A stretch of DNA of 64,000 bases from an uncultured Clostridium sp. (GTDB lineage Bacteria; Bacillota; Clostridia; Lachnospirales; Lachnospiraceae), in assembly GCA_900541315.1 (NCBI GenBank), contig UQJF01000002.1, positions 1-64,000 of the forward strand. Reading direction: 5' to 3'. Shown one piece after another: positions 32,918-40,955 of this stretch. The first letter of the stretch is position 1, and every line of letters starts with the position of its first letter. The notes beneath the pieces were generated by a model, which saw nothing but the letters and a program-made list of their open reading frames with translations, did no database searches and was not told the DNA's origin. The translations under genes and the position numbers were made by a program.

Positions 32918-33940
32918 TTATGGTCTCCAGTAAAAAGTACCGTTTTTCTCTTCCCTGACTGCAAAATCTTCATCCCGAAGATATTCCAGACAGGAAAAAC
33001 ACTTGCTCATGACCATTTTTAATTTAATAAATTCATCCGTATCCTTTGGCAGCTGGGGCATGCCATAGGCAATAGATGCGATCTCACGAATGGTTTTTGG
33101 CCGTCTGCTGTGTTCCAGGATATTATGAACGATCTCCATTTTATCCAGATAAGAAAACACGATCCTTCCTACTACTCTTTTAGGATCTGTAATGTGCTTT
33201 CCGTGGGCAGGAAACAACAAACAGTCACTAAACTCATGCCTGAACCGCTCCATGGAAGCAAAATATCCCTTTAGAAGATGCTCATCCGGATATGTTGTTG
33301 CAACAATCGGTACAATTCCATCAATCACCTGATCCGCACAGAAAAATATCTTATTCTCCTTATCAAAAAGTCCCAGCTGTCCAAAGGTATGTCCCTTTAG
33401 CTCTACCGTTTCAAAGGTATAATCCCCATATTTGAGCACTTCACCAGGGCCAATAGGCTTATAAGGGAAATCCTGTACTTCAAACATCCAGCCGCTGTGA
33501 TTTTCCACTTCCTTGCGCACCTGTTCAAACATATCCCATATCTGCGGTGTTCCCTCCTCTGTCACTCCCACTCTATGAAGGACTTTTGCCTGCACCAGTG
33601 GATCTGTATTTCCGGAACTGTAAAACAGACAGTCATATGGATGGCGTTCCTCTAAAGGATTCATATAAATAGTCGCACCGCGGTCTGCGTAGATACTTGC
33701 CAGACCAGAATGATCATGATGTTTATGAGTCATGAACACATCCAGATCTTCGTAAGCAATCCCCAGTTCTCCTAAAACACTTTCCATCTTTTTTAAACAT
33801 CTTTCATCCCGGAAGCCGGTATCGATCATCAAACTTCTCCCGCCCTTTTTCCCCGGAATTATAAAAATATTGATCTTATTTGTAACCCCCCGGTCCGTTT
33901 CCAGAAGAACCTCATAAATACCTGGCTGGCACTCTATCAT
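32918..33940 (-). CDS. MBL-fold metallo-hydrolase
   Basis: About 340 residues. The metal site THKHHDHSGL (HxHxDH), a later His in LKGHTFGQLG, Asp in FFCADQV and His in LFPAHGKHI mark the metallo-beta-lactamase fold. A C-terminal winged-helix-like segment (HSRRPKTIREIASIAYG) resembles that of LACTB2/RNase-Z-like hydrolases. Substrate unknown; thioester or phosphodiester bonds are typical for the class. The start at 33940 has AGGAGGAG; the 18-codon extension does not. Confidence 0.85.
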   Translation of the reverse strand: MIECQPGIYEVLLETDRGVTNKINIFIIPGKKGGRSLMIDTGFRDERCLKKMESVLGELGIAYEDLDVFMTHKHHDHSGLASIYADRGATIYMNPLEERHPYDCLFYSSGNTDPLVQAKVLHRVGVTEEGTPQIWDMFEQVRKEVENHSGWMFEVQDFPYKPIGPGEVLKYGDYTFETVELKGHTFGQLGLFDKENKIFFCADQVIDGIVPIVATTYPDEHLLKGYFASMERFRHEFSDCLLFPAHGKHITDPKRVVGRIVFSYLDKMEIVHNILEHSRRPKTIREIASIAYGMPQLPKDTDEFIKLKMVMSKCFSCLEYLRDEDFAVREEKNGTFYWRP

Positions 33941-34100
33941 AACTGTTCTCCTCCTGTATCTTCTGATAACAAGTATAAAACATTCCCATATCATTGTCTA
34001 TATTTTTTCACATAGCCCGGTCCTGTTGGCAAATCCTCCCAGCCATTACATTATGGCGCTGTATACTGGTTTCAAAAGTGCCTGACCGTGTACCATTACA

Positions 34101-34137
34101 AAAAGGACTCTCTCCAGTCACCTGGAAAAAGTCCCTT
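34101..34137 (-). terminator. Terminator of the HPr-like gene
   Basis: AAAAGGACT (34101-34109) pairs with AGTCCCTT (34130-34137), with an inner CCAG/CTGG hairpin. On the minus strand it is followed by TTTTT. Confidence 0.8.
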
Positions 34138-34174
34138 CTAAAAATCGTTTTTTAATTAAATCTCAATATTTTAC

Positions 34175-34402
34175 CTATGCTGCAAACTGTGCAATCTCAT
34201 CTAAAAGGTTCTGGCACTCATCTGTATGAAGGATCACTTCTACAGTCTTAGAACGAGCAAGGGATAAAACACCTACGATAGACTTGGCATCTACTACCAT
34301 GCTGCCGTATTTAACGTCTGCATCGTACTCATAACGGTTCATAATACGTACAAAATCAATGATCTCTTCTGGCTGGTCGAATTTTAACTCAATCTTCTGC
34401 AT
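34175..34402 (-). CDS. HPr-like protein without the phosphorylated histidine
   Basis: 75 residues. The stretch VDAKSIVGVLSLA aligns with the Ser46 region of HPr (N-x-KSIMGVMSLG), and the overall size and ending fit the HPr fold. The His15 motif GLHARPA is absent: the N-terminal part reads FDQPEEIIDFVRIMNRY. Like Crh it could only be controlled through the serine, if at all, and cannot carry phosphate from PTS enzyme I. Regulation of carbon metabolism is inference. Start has AGGAGG. Monocistronic. Confidence 0.8.
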   Translation of the reverse strand: MQKIELKFDQPEEIIDFVRIMNRYEYDADVKYGSMVVDAKSIVGVLSLARSKTVEVILHTDECQNLLDEIAQFAA

Positions 34403-34602
34403 TTTCGGTTCCTCCTGATCGTATATAAAAAATATCACAACCGGTACCTGTTGGGGATGTGGCTTACAATAAGCCAGGTCCCGGCTGTGCAGGTTATCTT
34501 TTGGATGTTTTTATGATAACATTCCTTTTTTGGGGATTCCATGGTAAAATCCTATCATATACGGTAATATTTTTTGATTTTGAATATGGAGTAATAAATC
34601 CT

Positions 34603-36150
34603 ATGAAATTATTGATCGTTGATGACGAAAAACTGACCCGTGAAGGTATTTTAAAAAGCCTTCCCTTAGAAAAGCTGGGGATCCATCAGACTTTCCTGGC
34701 CGACGACGGCATACATGGCCTTAAAATTGCCTTAAAGGAAAAGCCGGACCTGATCCTTACAGACGTGCGCATGCCCCGCATGAGCGGCGTGGAAATGGCC
34801 GAGGAGATACTTAAAGTGCTCCCCAATGCCATTATCCTGTTCATGAGTGCTTATTCTGATAAAGAATACTTAAAAGCAGCTATTAAGTTAAAGGCTGTCA
34901 GCTACGTAGATAAGCCTCTTGATATGAACGAACTTACAGAAGCCTTATCCGAAGGCATCCGCCAGTACAAGTCCATTTATGCTTCTCTGAATGCCAAATG
35001 GATGCACGAATACAATCTGCGATCCCAGCTGGCACAGCTTTTAACAGAAGCAGATCCAGACGAACAGGCTCCTGTGATCGGAGCACAGTTAAAACCTCCT
35101 GTAGGGGAAAATTCTTATTTTACAGCCCTGATCCTGGATTGCCTTACCCCAGTATCTGAACTGCCTTCTGGACATATCAACGAAATACAGCACAGCTTTC
35201 AGGAATATCTGGCACAAAAAGGATTTCAGGCCCTTGATTTTGTTAAAACAGACCGTTTTATCATCTATTTTATCTGCAGCAATGAAAAACCTGAAAAGAC
35301 CATTTTGATCAACTGTGCCACAGACCTTAAAGACCGTTTTAAAGGACTGACTTCCTTCTTCCTCTCCATGGGACCTGCGGTTTTGGGATTTAAGCGTGCT
35401 TCTTTCTCATTTGAAACTGCAAGAGAACTTTTAAAGCGAAGCTTCTTCCATGACCCTGATACTCTTTTAATGGAAACAGAAAACGAGGTCGCCAACCAGC
35501 CTCTTACAGATATCACGATGGATCTGACTGTGGCACTTACCAATAAAAATGAAGAAGCTGCCCTTGCTGCCGCCGACCATTTCTATCAGTCTGTACACAA
35601 CAGCCCGGCAATCTCCTCCAGCCAGGTCCGTGACCTGTATTTTAAGTATCTGGTGAAATTAGATGAGATCAGTATGTCTAACCATATCTCCCTGTGGCAG
35701 AGAGAAGGTCTGGAATCCGAATCTATCTGGGAAGGGATCATGGCTTGTGCAGCTTTAAAAACACTTCATCAGTTCTTCTGTGAAAAAATAAAGCTGTATT
35801 TTGAGCGCCTGCTCTCAAACAAAGATGAAAACCCGGTGGTATTCCAGATCAAGGAATACCTGCATCACAATTATGCTGTTCCATCTCTGTCAGTACCTGA
35901 TATCAGTGAACATGTACATTTATCTCCTGCTTATGTGTGTACTTTATTTAAAAGCGAAACCGGCCAGACCTTAAATCAGTATCTTACTGATTACCGGATC
36001 AAAATGTCCAAGCAGTTTTTAAGTGATCCTCTTTATAAGATCACAGATATTTCTGCAAAAGTAGGCTACAGTGACGGAAATTATTACAGTAAAGCCTTTC
36101 GCAAGATCGTAGGGCTTTCACCATCTGAATACAGGGAGAAGATGCTTTAA
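34603..36150 (+). CDS. YesN-type AraC-family response regulator
   Basis: 515 residues: receiver domain (about 1-125) with DDEKLTREG acidic pocket, phosphoacceptor Asp in LILTDVRMPRMSG and Lys in VDKPLDM; a long middle region; and a C-terminal AraC helix-turn-helix pair (HLSPAYVCTLFKSETGQTLNQYL and KITDISAKVGYSDGNYYSKAFRK, quoted partly). The start at 34603 follows GGAG; the upstream frame is unlike the family. It is coupled by TAATG to the histidine kinase. No transporter is adjacent, so the regulated genes are unknown. Confidence 0.9.
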   Translation: MKLLIVDDEKLTREGILKSLPLEKLGIHQTFLADDGIHGLKIALKEKPDLILTDVRMPRMSGVEMAEEILKVLPNAIILFMSAYSDKEYLKAAIKLKAVSYVDKPLDMNELTEALSEGIRQYKSIYASLNAKWMHEYNLRSQLAQLLTEADPDEQAPVIGAQLKPPVGENSYFTALILDCLTPVSELPSGHINEIQHSFQEYLAQKGFQALDFVKTDRFIIYFICSNEKPEKTILINCATDLKDRFKGLTSFFLSMGPAVLGFKRASFSFETARELLKRSFFHDPDTLLMETENEVANQPLTDITMDLTVALTNKNEEAALAAADHFYQSVHNSPAISSSQVRDLYFKYLVKLDEISMSNHISLWQREGLESESIWEGIMACAALKTLHQFFCEKIKLYFERLLSNKDENPVVFQIKEYLHHNYAVPSLSVPDISEHVHLSPAYVCTLFKSETGQTLNQYLTDYRIKMSKQFLSDPLYKITDISAKVGYSDGNYYSKAFRKIVGLSPSEYREKML

Positions 36151-37985
36151 TGAACTTTTTTGACCGGATCCTTCATTATTATATTTATGACATGCGTTTA
36201 AAGAAAAAGCTGGTGGTATCCCATACCATCCTTTTTCTGTTGCCTACAGCCGTCCTCATCTGCTTTCTATTTTTAAATATTTTCCGCATTGTCATAGATG
36301 ACGCCCTCCGTTCTGAGCAGGCCTTAAGTTCCCAGTCTGTGCTGTCTGCGGAAAATCTGGTATCTCATGTGACCCATGCTTCTGACACGCTGAATTCTTC
36401 TTATGTGATCCGGGATATGTTTGACATTTCAAACGCCCAGGCCCAGAGCCTGATACCATCCAGAAATAAAATAAATAACCTGTTACGCCTAGCAGATACC
36501 CTTACAGACCACTCTCTCATCGAATCTGTAACCTTTTACTATGACGACCATATCTATCATAAACTTGAACAATTTAACACTGATACCCAGAAGCTGTTCC
36601 TGCCTCTTTCCCAGGTTTCCAGTCCATGGTTAAAACACTTTGAAACAACAGGAGCATCCCAGCTTTTTGTTCCTAAAGTCGATCTTTCTGAAAAAGAGGT
36701 AACGGAACATGGTCCTCTCGCCTATATCAAGCCTATTTTTTACCGTTCCTATGATGGCGATCCAGAATTCATTGCTGCCTACTCTGCCATTTATTTCTCT
36801 GAAGATGCATTTGAAGAGATCTTAAAAAAAGATTCTACTATAAAAGATGAATTTTCTTTTCTTATAAATGATGACCTGGATCTAATATCTGCTTCTGATC
36901 CATCTCTATTTTCAAATAACCTGGCGATCCAGGCTTTACAATCTGACCCATCAGCCAGCGGACAGTTCCAGCTGATAAACTACAGGGAATTTTCTGCCTA
37001 TACTGCCTGCTTCCCATTAAAAAATACAGACTGGTATATGTGTTCCCTGATCCCCAGAAACCAGGTGGCTGGTATAGGCCACTCCGTTGTAACTAATTTT
37101 GCCGTCACCTATGGCATGATCGCACTATTTGCCCTTTTCATCGCCTACAAACTGTCTGAATCAATCGCTGACCGTATCATCGGCGTAGCACTGCAGATGG
37201 AAACCATACGAAAAGGACGGCCGGAACCTTTGGAACTTTCTGATGCCGGAAACGATGAGATCGGTGTATTATCCGGAACTTATAATTATATGACGGCTGA
37301 GATCAATCATCTGATGGACTATGAAGAAAAAGCTGCAAAAGAACTGCGGAATGCGGAATTTAGGGCACTTCAGGCACAGATCAATCCTCATTTTCTTTAC
37401 AATACACTGGATATGATCAACTGGCTTTCTCAGTCCGGACAAAGTGAAAAGGTAACTGAGGCTATCCAGGCTCTTACCCGTTTTTACCGTCTGACCCTTG
37501 GGAGCCGGGATCTGATCAGCACAGTACATGACGAAGTGACCCATGTAACCCTTTATATGCAGCTTCAAAATATGCGTTATAACGACTGTGCGGAATTTAT
37601 TGCCGATGTACCTCCGGAGCTTGACAGTTTTTCTATTCCAAGGCTTACCTTTCAGCCTATTGTGGAAAATGCGCTGCTTCATGGCATTATGATGAAAGAA
37701 GAGAAAAAAGGGACCATCCTGCTCACAGGATGGAAAGAAGGAAATGATATCGTATTCATTATCTCTGATGACGGAGCCGGAATCCCACCGGAAAAGCTGG
37801 ATTCCCTTCTAGATGAGCACACACAGGCTGTTGTAGGATCCTCATCAAGACACATAGGGGTATCAAATACTAACCTACGTCTGAAAAGCCTTTACGGAAG
37901 CAAATACGGCCTTTCCTTTACCAGCGTACCTGGTCAGGGAACAGAAGTTACCCTGCGGATCCCGGCGCTGGAAGATGAATTTTAA
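36150..37985 (+). CDS. YesM-type sensor histidine kinase
   Basis: 611 residues. Membrane helix near 20-42, a large extracellular sensor domain (about 45-305), a second helix (about 310-330), HAMP-like linker, His_kinase domain with phospho-His in QAQINPHFLYNTLDMI (about 410) and an ATPase domain with PIVENALLHGI and DDGAGIPPE. It senses an external signal, often a sugar, and phosphorylates the response regulator encoded just before it. Shares one base with that gene's stop. Confidence 0.92.
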   Translation: MNFFDRILHYYIYDMRLKKKLVVSHTILFLLPTAVLICFLFLNIFRIVIDDALRSEQALSSQSVLSAENLVSHVTHASDTLNSSYVIRDMFDISNAQAQSLIPSRNKINNLLRLADTLTDHSLIESVTFYYDDHIYHKLEQFNTDTQKLFLPLSQVSSPWLKHFETTGASQLFVPKVDLSEKEVTEHGPLAYIKPIFYRSYDGDPEFIAAYSAIYFSEDAFEEILKKDSTIKDEFSFLINDDLDLISASDPSLFSNNLAIQALQSDPSASGQFQLINYREFSAYTACFPLKNTDWYMCSLIPRNQVAGIGHSVVTNFAVTYGMIALFALFIAYKLSESIADRIIGVALQMETIRKGRPEPLELSDAGNDEIGVLSGTYNYMTAEINHLMDYEEKAAKELRNAEFRALQAQINPHFLYNTLDMINWLSQSGQSEKVTEAIQALTRFYRLTLGSRDLISTVHDEVTHVTLYMQLQNMRYNDCAEFIADVPPELDSFSIPRLTFQPIVENALLHGIMMKEEKKGTILLTGWKEGNDIVFIISDDGAGIPPEKLDSLLDEHTQAVVGSSSRHIGVSNTNLRLKSLYGSKYGLSFTSVPGQGTEVTLRIPALEDEF

Positions 37986-38335
37986 ATTTTCAGTCTGCAA
38001 AACTCTTCTGCAAAGGCTTCCGCCTCTTCCAGTGTGTTTTTCCATCCATATTGCTTCAGGTCCACCTGGTTATCCATGGACACTTCCACTCCTTCTTCTT
38101 CTAATAGAAGACGCTGAAGGTCCGGATAATCAAAAGAAGCTGCACCGGAAAGAATCCCTTTGCTGTTTACCACCTTATAAGCTGGCACTTCACCTGCCAG
38201 CTCTTTTTTTAACCCGTATCCTACCTGTCTGGCATTCTTTGGGAAACCGCATAAAAGAGCTGCCTGTCCATAAGTAATGACTTTTCCTTTGGGAATTGCC
38301 CGGCATACGATCCCCAGCCTTTTATAAAAATCCAT
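37982..38335 (-). CDS. Alkyltransferase-like protein (ATL), MGMT fold without catalytic Cys
   Basis: 117 residues. The DNA-binding domain of O6-alkylguanine DNA alkyltransferases is clear: IPKGKVITYGQAALLCGFPKNARQVGYGL (read in parts) and VPAYKVVNSKGILSG. In active enzymes the last motif is PCHRV; here it is PAYKV, so the Cys is missing and no alkyl transfer is possible. Known ATLs bind O6-alkylguanine and pass the lesion to nucleotide excision repair. The stop overlaps the kinase stop by 4 nt; the leader is one arm of repeat B6. Confidence 0.9.
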   Translation of the reverse strand: MDFYKRLGIVCRAIPKGKVITYGQAALLCGFPKNARQVGYGLKKELAGEVPAYKVVNSKGILSGAASFDYPDLQRLLLEEEGVEVSMDNQVDLKQYGWKNTLEEAEAFAEEFCRLKI

Positions 38336-38359
38336 TTTTCATACCCCCTATGCACCAGA

Positions 38360-38520
38360 TGTCCTCTCGGAGTCTTTCCTGCATCTGCCTTTGTGGCCGA
38401 TTTTTCGCCAGTCGCACCCAAATTTCATCACCGTACGCACCGCGTACGCCTCAGAAATTTGGGCACAACTGACAAAAAATCTTCTCGCAAAATCAAGTAC
38501 AAAAAGATTCCGAGAGTACA
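38360..38520. repeat. Repeat B, copy B6: 161-bp palindrome serving two divergent genes
   Basis: Two arms of about 80 bp are imperfect inverted repeats meeting near 38440 (GTACGC-acc-GCGTAC). The left arm ends AAAGACTCCGAGAGGACAT just before the ATL gene's ribosome-binding site; the right arm ends AAAGATTCCGAGAGTACA before that of the cell-wall-repeat gene. Single arms of the same sequence occur at 3026, 10894, 15766, 25114, 31926 and 45385. Confidence 0.85.
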
Positions 38521-38550
38521 GATATAAAAATGCAGGAGGCATTGATAAGT

Positions 38551-39003
38551 ATGAAGAAACGTTTTGTTATTACAGCGCTGGCACTGGCTTTGACTGCAGG
38601 TAGTGCGATGACATCTTTTGCAGCAGGTTTTACAGGTACAGGAAAGGGAGTAAAGTATCAGTGGGGTGACGGATCTTACTGCACCAACAACTGGGTACAG
38701 TACAGAAATCACTGGTTCTATTTTGGTGATGACCAGTTAATGAGAACCGGATGGATCCAGAGAGATGGCACCTGGTACTATGCAGCTGATACCGGCGAAC
38801 TTCAGGGCGGTATTATGAAGATCAATGGAAATGTTTATTATTTCGACACCAGCAGCTGCAAGATGGTAACTGGCAACTATAACTATAATGGCGGAAACCA
38901 TGAGTTTACAGAAAATGGAACCACAGACGGCGGTCCATACGTTTACAATGAATGGAACAGCAACGGCACCATTAAACGTGGAGCTAAGTTCGGTGTAAGA
39001 TAA
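38551..39003 (+). CDS. Secreted cell-wall-binding repeat protein
   Basis: 150 residues. A signal peptide (KKRFVITALALALTAGSAMT, cleavage after FAA) is followed by three aromatic choline-binding-like repeats: WVQYRNHWFYFGDDQLMRTGW, RDGTWYYAADTGELQGG and NGNVYYFDTSSCKMVTG. Such repeats attach proteins to wall polymers. No catalytic domain follows; the tail is Asn/Gly-rich. The start at 38551 has GGAGG; a codon 21 nt earlier is too close to that site. Ends at a perfect hairpin terminator. Confidence 0.85.
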   Translation: MKKRFVITALALALTAGSAMTSFAAGFTGTGKGVKYQWGDGSYCTNNWVQYRNHWFYFGDDQLMRTGWIQRDGTWYYAADTGELQGGIMKINGNVYYFDTSSCKMVTGNYNYNGGNHEFTENGTTDGGPYVYNEWNSNGTIKRGAKFGVR

Positions 39004-39009
39004 ACTGTA

Positions 39010-39042
39010 ACCGGTACATCATTTCGTAAATGATGTACCGGT
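39010..39042. terminator. Terminator / repeat C, copy C4
   Basis: ACCGGTACATCATTT and AAATGATGTACCGGT form a perfect 15-bp stem with a 3-nt CGT loop. The core is the C unit (GTACATC...GTAC), here fully palindromic. T-rich sequence follows a few bases later. Confidence 0.8.
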
Positions 39043-39164
39043 TCCCTTTCTATTTTTCTGGTCACCATTGACCAAATCACAAAATCCATATAAGATATTC
39101 TTTAAGGGCACATCCAAAAGAAATATCGATCGTGGGAAAATGGAAAACAGGAGAAAAGAAAGGT

Positions 39165-39995
39165 ATGACGGAAAACAGAACAGAAATGAAACGTCGAGAG
39201 TATCTTATAGGCGATATGTCCGAGATCGTGGGCATAAGCCGGGATACTCTCCGTTTTTATGAGAAAAAAGGGATCATAAAATCAAGAAAAAAGGAAAATG
39301 GATATCGTTATTATCTGGAAGAAGATATCCTTCGGCTTATGTTTATTGTATACAGACGGAAGATGAACCAGAGTCTGGAAGAAATTGAAAGATATATAAA
39401 GGAAGAGAATTCCTTAGAATGTATGAAAGACCATTTAGCAATGCGTATAAAACAGGAGGAAGCCAGCATACAGTATCACCAGCAGGCGATCGCACGTATG
39501 CAGCTTGCTGAACGGGATATGGACCAGGCCGAGAAATATGAGGGAAAATATACTTTTAAAAATTTCCCCACAGCTTATAAATTGGGGGTTTGCGAAAGCC
39601 TTCTTGAGGGTCTGAAGCAGTGGTTTGCCATGTCTTCGACGATAAAAGGTCTGGACATGACATATTTTTATACATTATTTTCAATGGAAAAAGACGGTCT
39701 GCAGGAGAGGGAAACCAATCTGCTTCTTTATAAAGGAGTAGAGCAGTGGATCCGAAAAGGATTTCAGCCGGAGCAGTATAAACTGACAGAACCGGTTCCC
39801 TGTATTTATACCATTGTGAAATCAGAAAGCATTTATCTGGATGAAGAGGTTGCCTGGAAAATGTATAACTGGGGAAAATCCCAGGGTGTAGAGCCGGAAC
39901 AAGTTTTTTATGCCAATAATATGACAACATTTTTGGGAGAGGAAAAAAATATTCACTTTATGGAGCTATATATGCCGGTGAAAAGAGAGCAGTAA
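39165..39995 (+). CDS. MerR-family transcriptional regulator
   Basis: About 276 residues. The N-terminal winged helix-turn-helix reads YLIGDMSEIVGISRDTLRFYEKKGII, then NGYRYYLEEDILRL, followed by a coiled-coil dimer helix (about 75-125). The C-terminal half (about 140-276) resembles effector-binding domains of multidrug-sensing MerR proteins but has no clear drug-binding motif. The start chosen, MTENRTEM, follows AAAGG. No efflux gene is adjacent, so targets are unknown. Confidence 0.82.
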   Translation: MTENRTEMKRREYLIGDMSEIVGISRDTLRFYEKKGIIKSRKKENGYRYYLEEDILRLMFIVYRRKMNQSLEEIERYIKEENSLECMKDHLAMRIKQEEASIQYHQQAIARMQLAERDMDQAEKYEGKYTFKNFPTAYKLGVCESLLEGLKQWFAMSSTIKGLDMTYFYTLFSMEKDGLQERETNLLLYKGVEQWIRKGFQPEQYKLTEPVPCIYTIVKSESIYLDEEVAWKMYNWGKSQGVEPEQVFYANNMTTFLGEEKNIHFMELYMPVKREQ

Positions 39996-40046
39996 AACAG
40001 GATAAGCCGGGAAAATTCAAAAGCAGATTTCCAAAATCTATGAAAA

Positions 40047-40228
40047 TGTGGATAAAAAATCCACAAAATTTTCTATTTCCACATAAAAATACATATTTCC
40101 CCACAGTTTCCCCATGGTTTACACACACTATAAACAGAGTTATCCCCAAAGTTATCCACATTATCCACCGACAAACACAAGATATGTGGTAAAAAAAAGG
40201 GGAAATACAAGATTTAGATTGTGGATAA
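40047..40228. promoter_or_regulatory. DnaA-box cluster
   Basis: Three perfect DnaA boxes TTATCCACA occur at 40047-40055 (minus), 40152-40160 (plus) and 40220-40228 (minus). Near matches with one change lie at 40140-40148 (TTATCCCCA) and 40161-40169 (TTATCCACC). The 40047 box is part of the palindrome TGTGGATAAAAAATCCACA. The gap 39996-40316 is AT-rich and holds no gene. Boxes precede spmA; genes diverge from about 34.5 kb, near this cluster. No dnaA-dnaN genes are near. Confidence 0.8.
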
Positions 40229-40316
40229 CTTTTGCACTACAGGAAGGTGTATTTTCCCGTGCACCAGATCATAAAATGTGTATAAATGGGTGTGTAAGGA
40301 ACGCAGAAAAAGTCAT

Positions 40317-40946
40317 ATGTTAAATTATATCTGGAGCGGAATGCTTTTTCTGGGGATCATATGGGGAGCATTTCATGGAAGACTGGCTCAGGTAACAGAA
40401 GGAGCTTTAAGCGCAGCCGGGGAAGCAGTAACATTAAGCCTCACCATGGTGGGGATCGTAGCTTTCTGGAACGGGATCCTGGAGATAGGAAGCAGGGCCG
40501 GGCTGGTAGAGCAGCTTTCAGGGAAAATGAGGCCCATATTAAAGTTTCTGTTTCCAGATCTGCCAACGGACTGTGAAGCCGCCAGACAGATTTCAGTAAA
40601 TTTCATTGCAAATATTTTAGGGCTTGGCTGGGCCGCAACCCCTGCGGGACTTAAGGCCATGAAAGAACTGGAAAAAATAGAAGAGATGCGCAGAAAAGAG
40701 AAAAGCACGGTTCGGGCAGTTCCCAAAGGCACTGCCAGCAATGAAATGTGTACGTTTTTGGTCATGAACATATCATCCCTTCAGCTGATCCCGGTGAATA
40801 TCATCGCTTACAGAAGCCAGTATCACAGTGTATCTGCGGCAGCTGTTACAGGTCCATGCCTTGTGGCAACTATGGTAAGTACTCTGGCAGCGGTATTTTT
40901 TTGCAGGATCATGGATCGTTCCAATAAAAAAGGAGACGTACTTTAA
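40317..40946 (+). CDS. spmA: Spore maturation protein A
   Basis: 209 residues with several membrane helices and the family stretches LSLTMVGIVAFWNGILEI, FLFPDLP and NFIANILGLGWAATPAGLKAMKEL. SpmA and SpmB are nucleoside-transporter-gate fold membrane proteins needed for core dehydration of spores in Bacillus and Clostridium. Start at 40317 with AAGGA 15 nt upstream. Its partner spmB lies 3.7 kb downstream rather than adjacent. The stop overlaps that of the converging GGDEF gene inside a hairpin. Confidence 0.93.
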   Translation: MLNYIWSGMLFLGIIWGAFHGRLAQVTEGALSAAGEAVTLSLTMVGIVAFWNGILEIGSRAGLVEQLSGKMRPILKFLFPDLPTDCEAARQISVNFIANILGLGWAATPAGLKAMKELEKIEEMRRKEKSTVRAVPKGTASNEMCTFLVMNISSLQLIPVNIIAYRSQYHSVSAAAVTGPCLVATMVSTLAAVFFCRIMDRSNKKGDVL

Positions 40947-40955
40947 CGTCTCCTT
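40930..40955. terminator. Shared hairpin over two converging stop codons
   Basis: AAGGAGACGT (40930-40939) and ACGTCTCCTT (40946-40955) form a perfect 10-bp stem; the 6-nt loop contains the stop codons of spmA and, on the other strand, the GGDEF gene. It may end both transcripts. Confidence 0.75.

Noticed and set aside
38360-38520. Simple transposon-derived MITE
   Set aside because: Palindromic form fits, but no target duplication is visible and the seven copies are all at the same place and direction before ribosome-binding sites. Left open as an alternative.
40047-40228. Chromosomal origin oriC
   Set aside because: DnaA boxes and divergent gene direction fit, but dnaA, dnaN, recF, gyrB, rpmH and parAB, which normally mark oriC in Firmicutes, are absent. 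Kept as a DnaA-box cluster.
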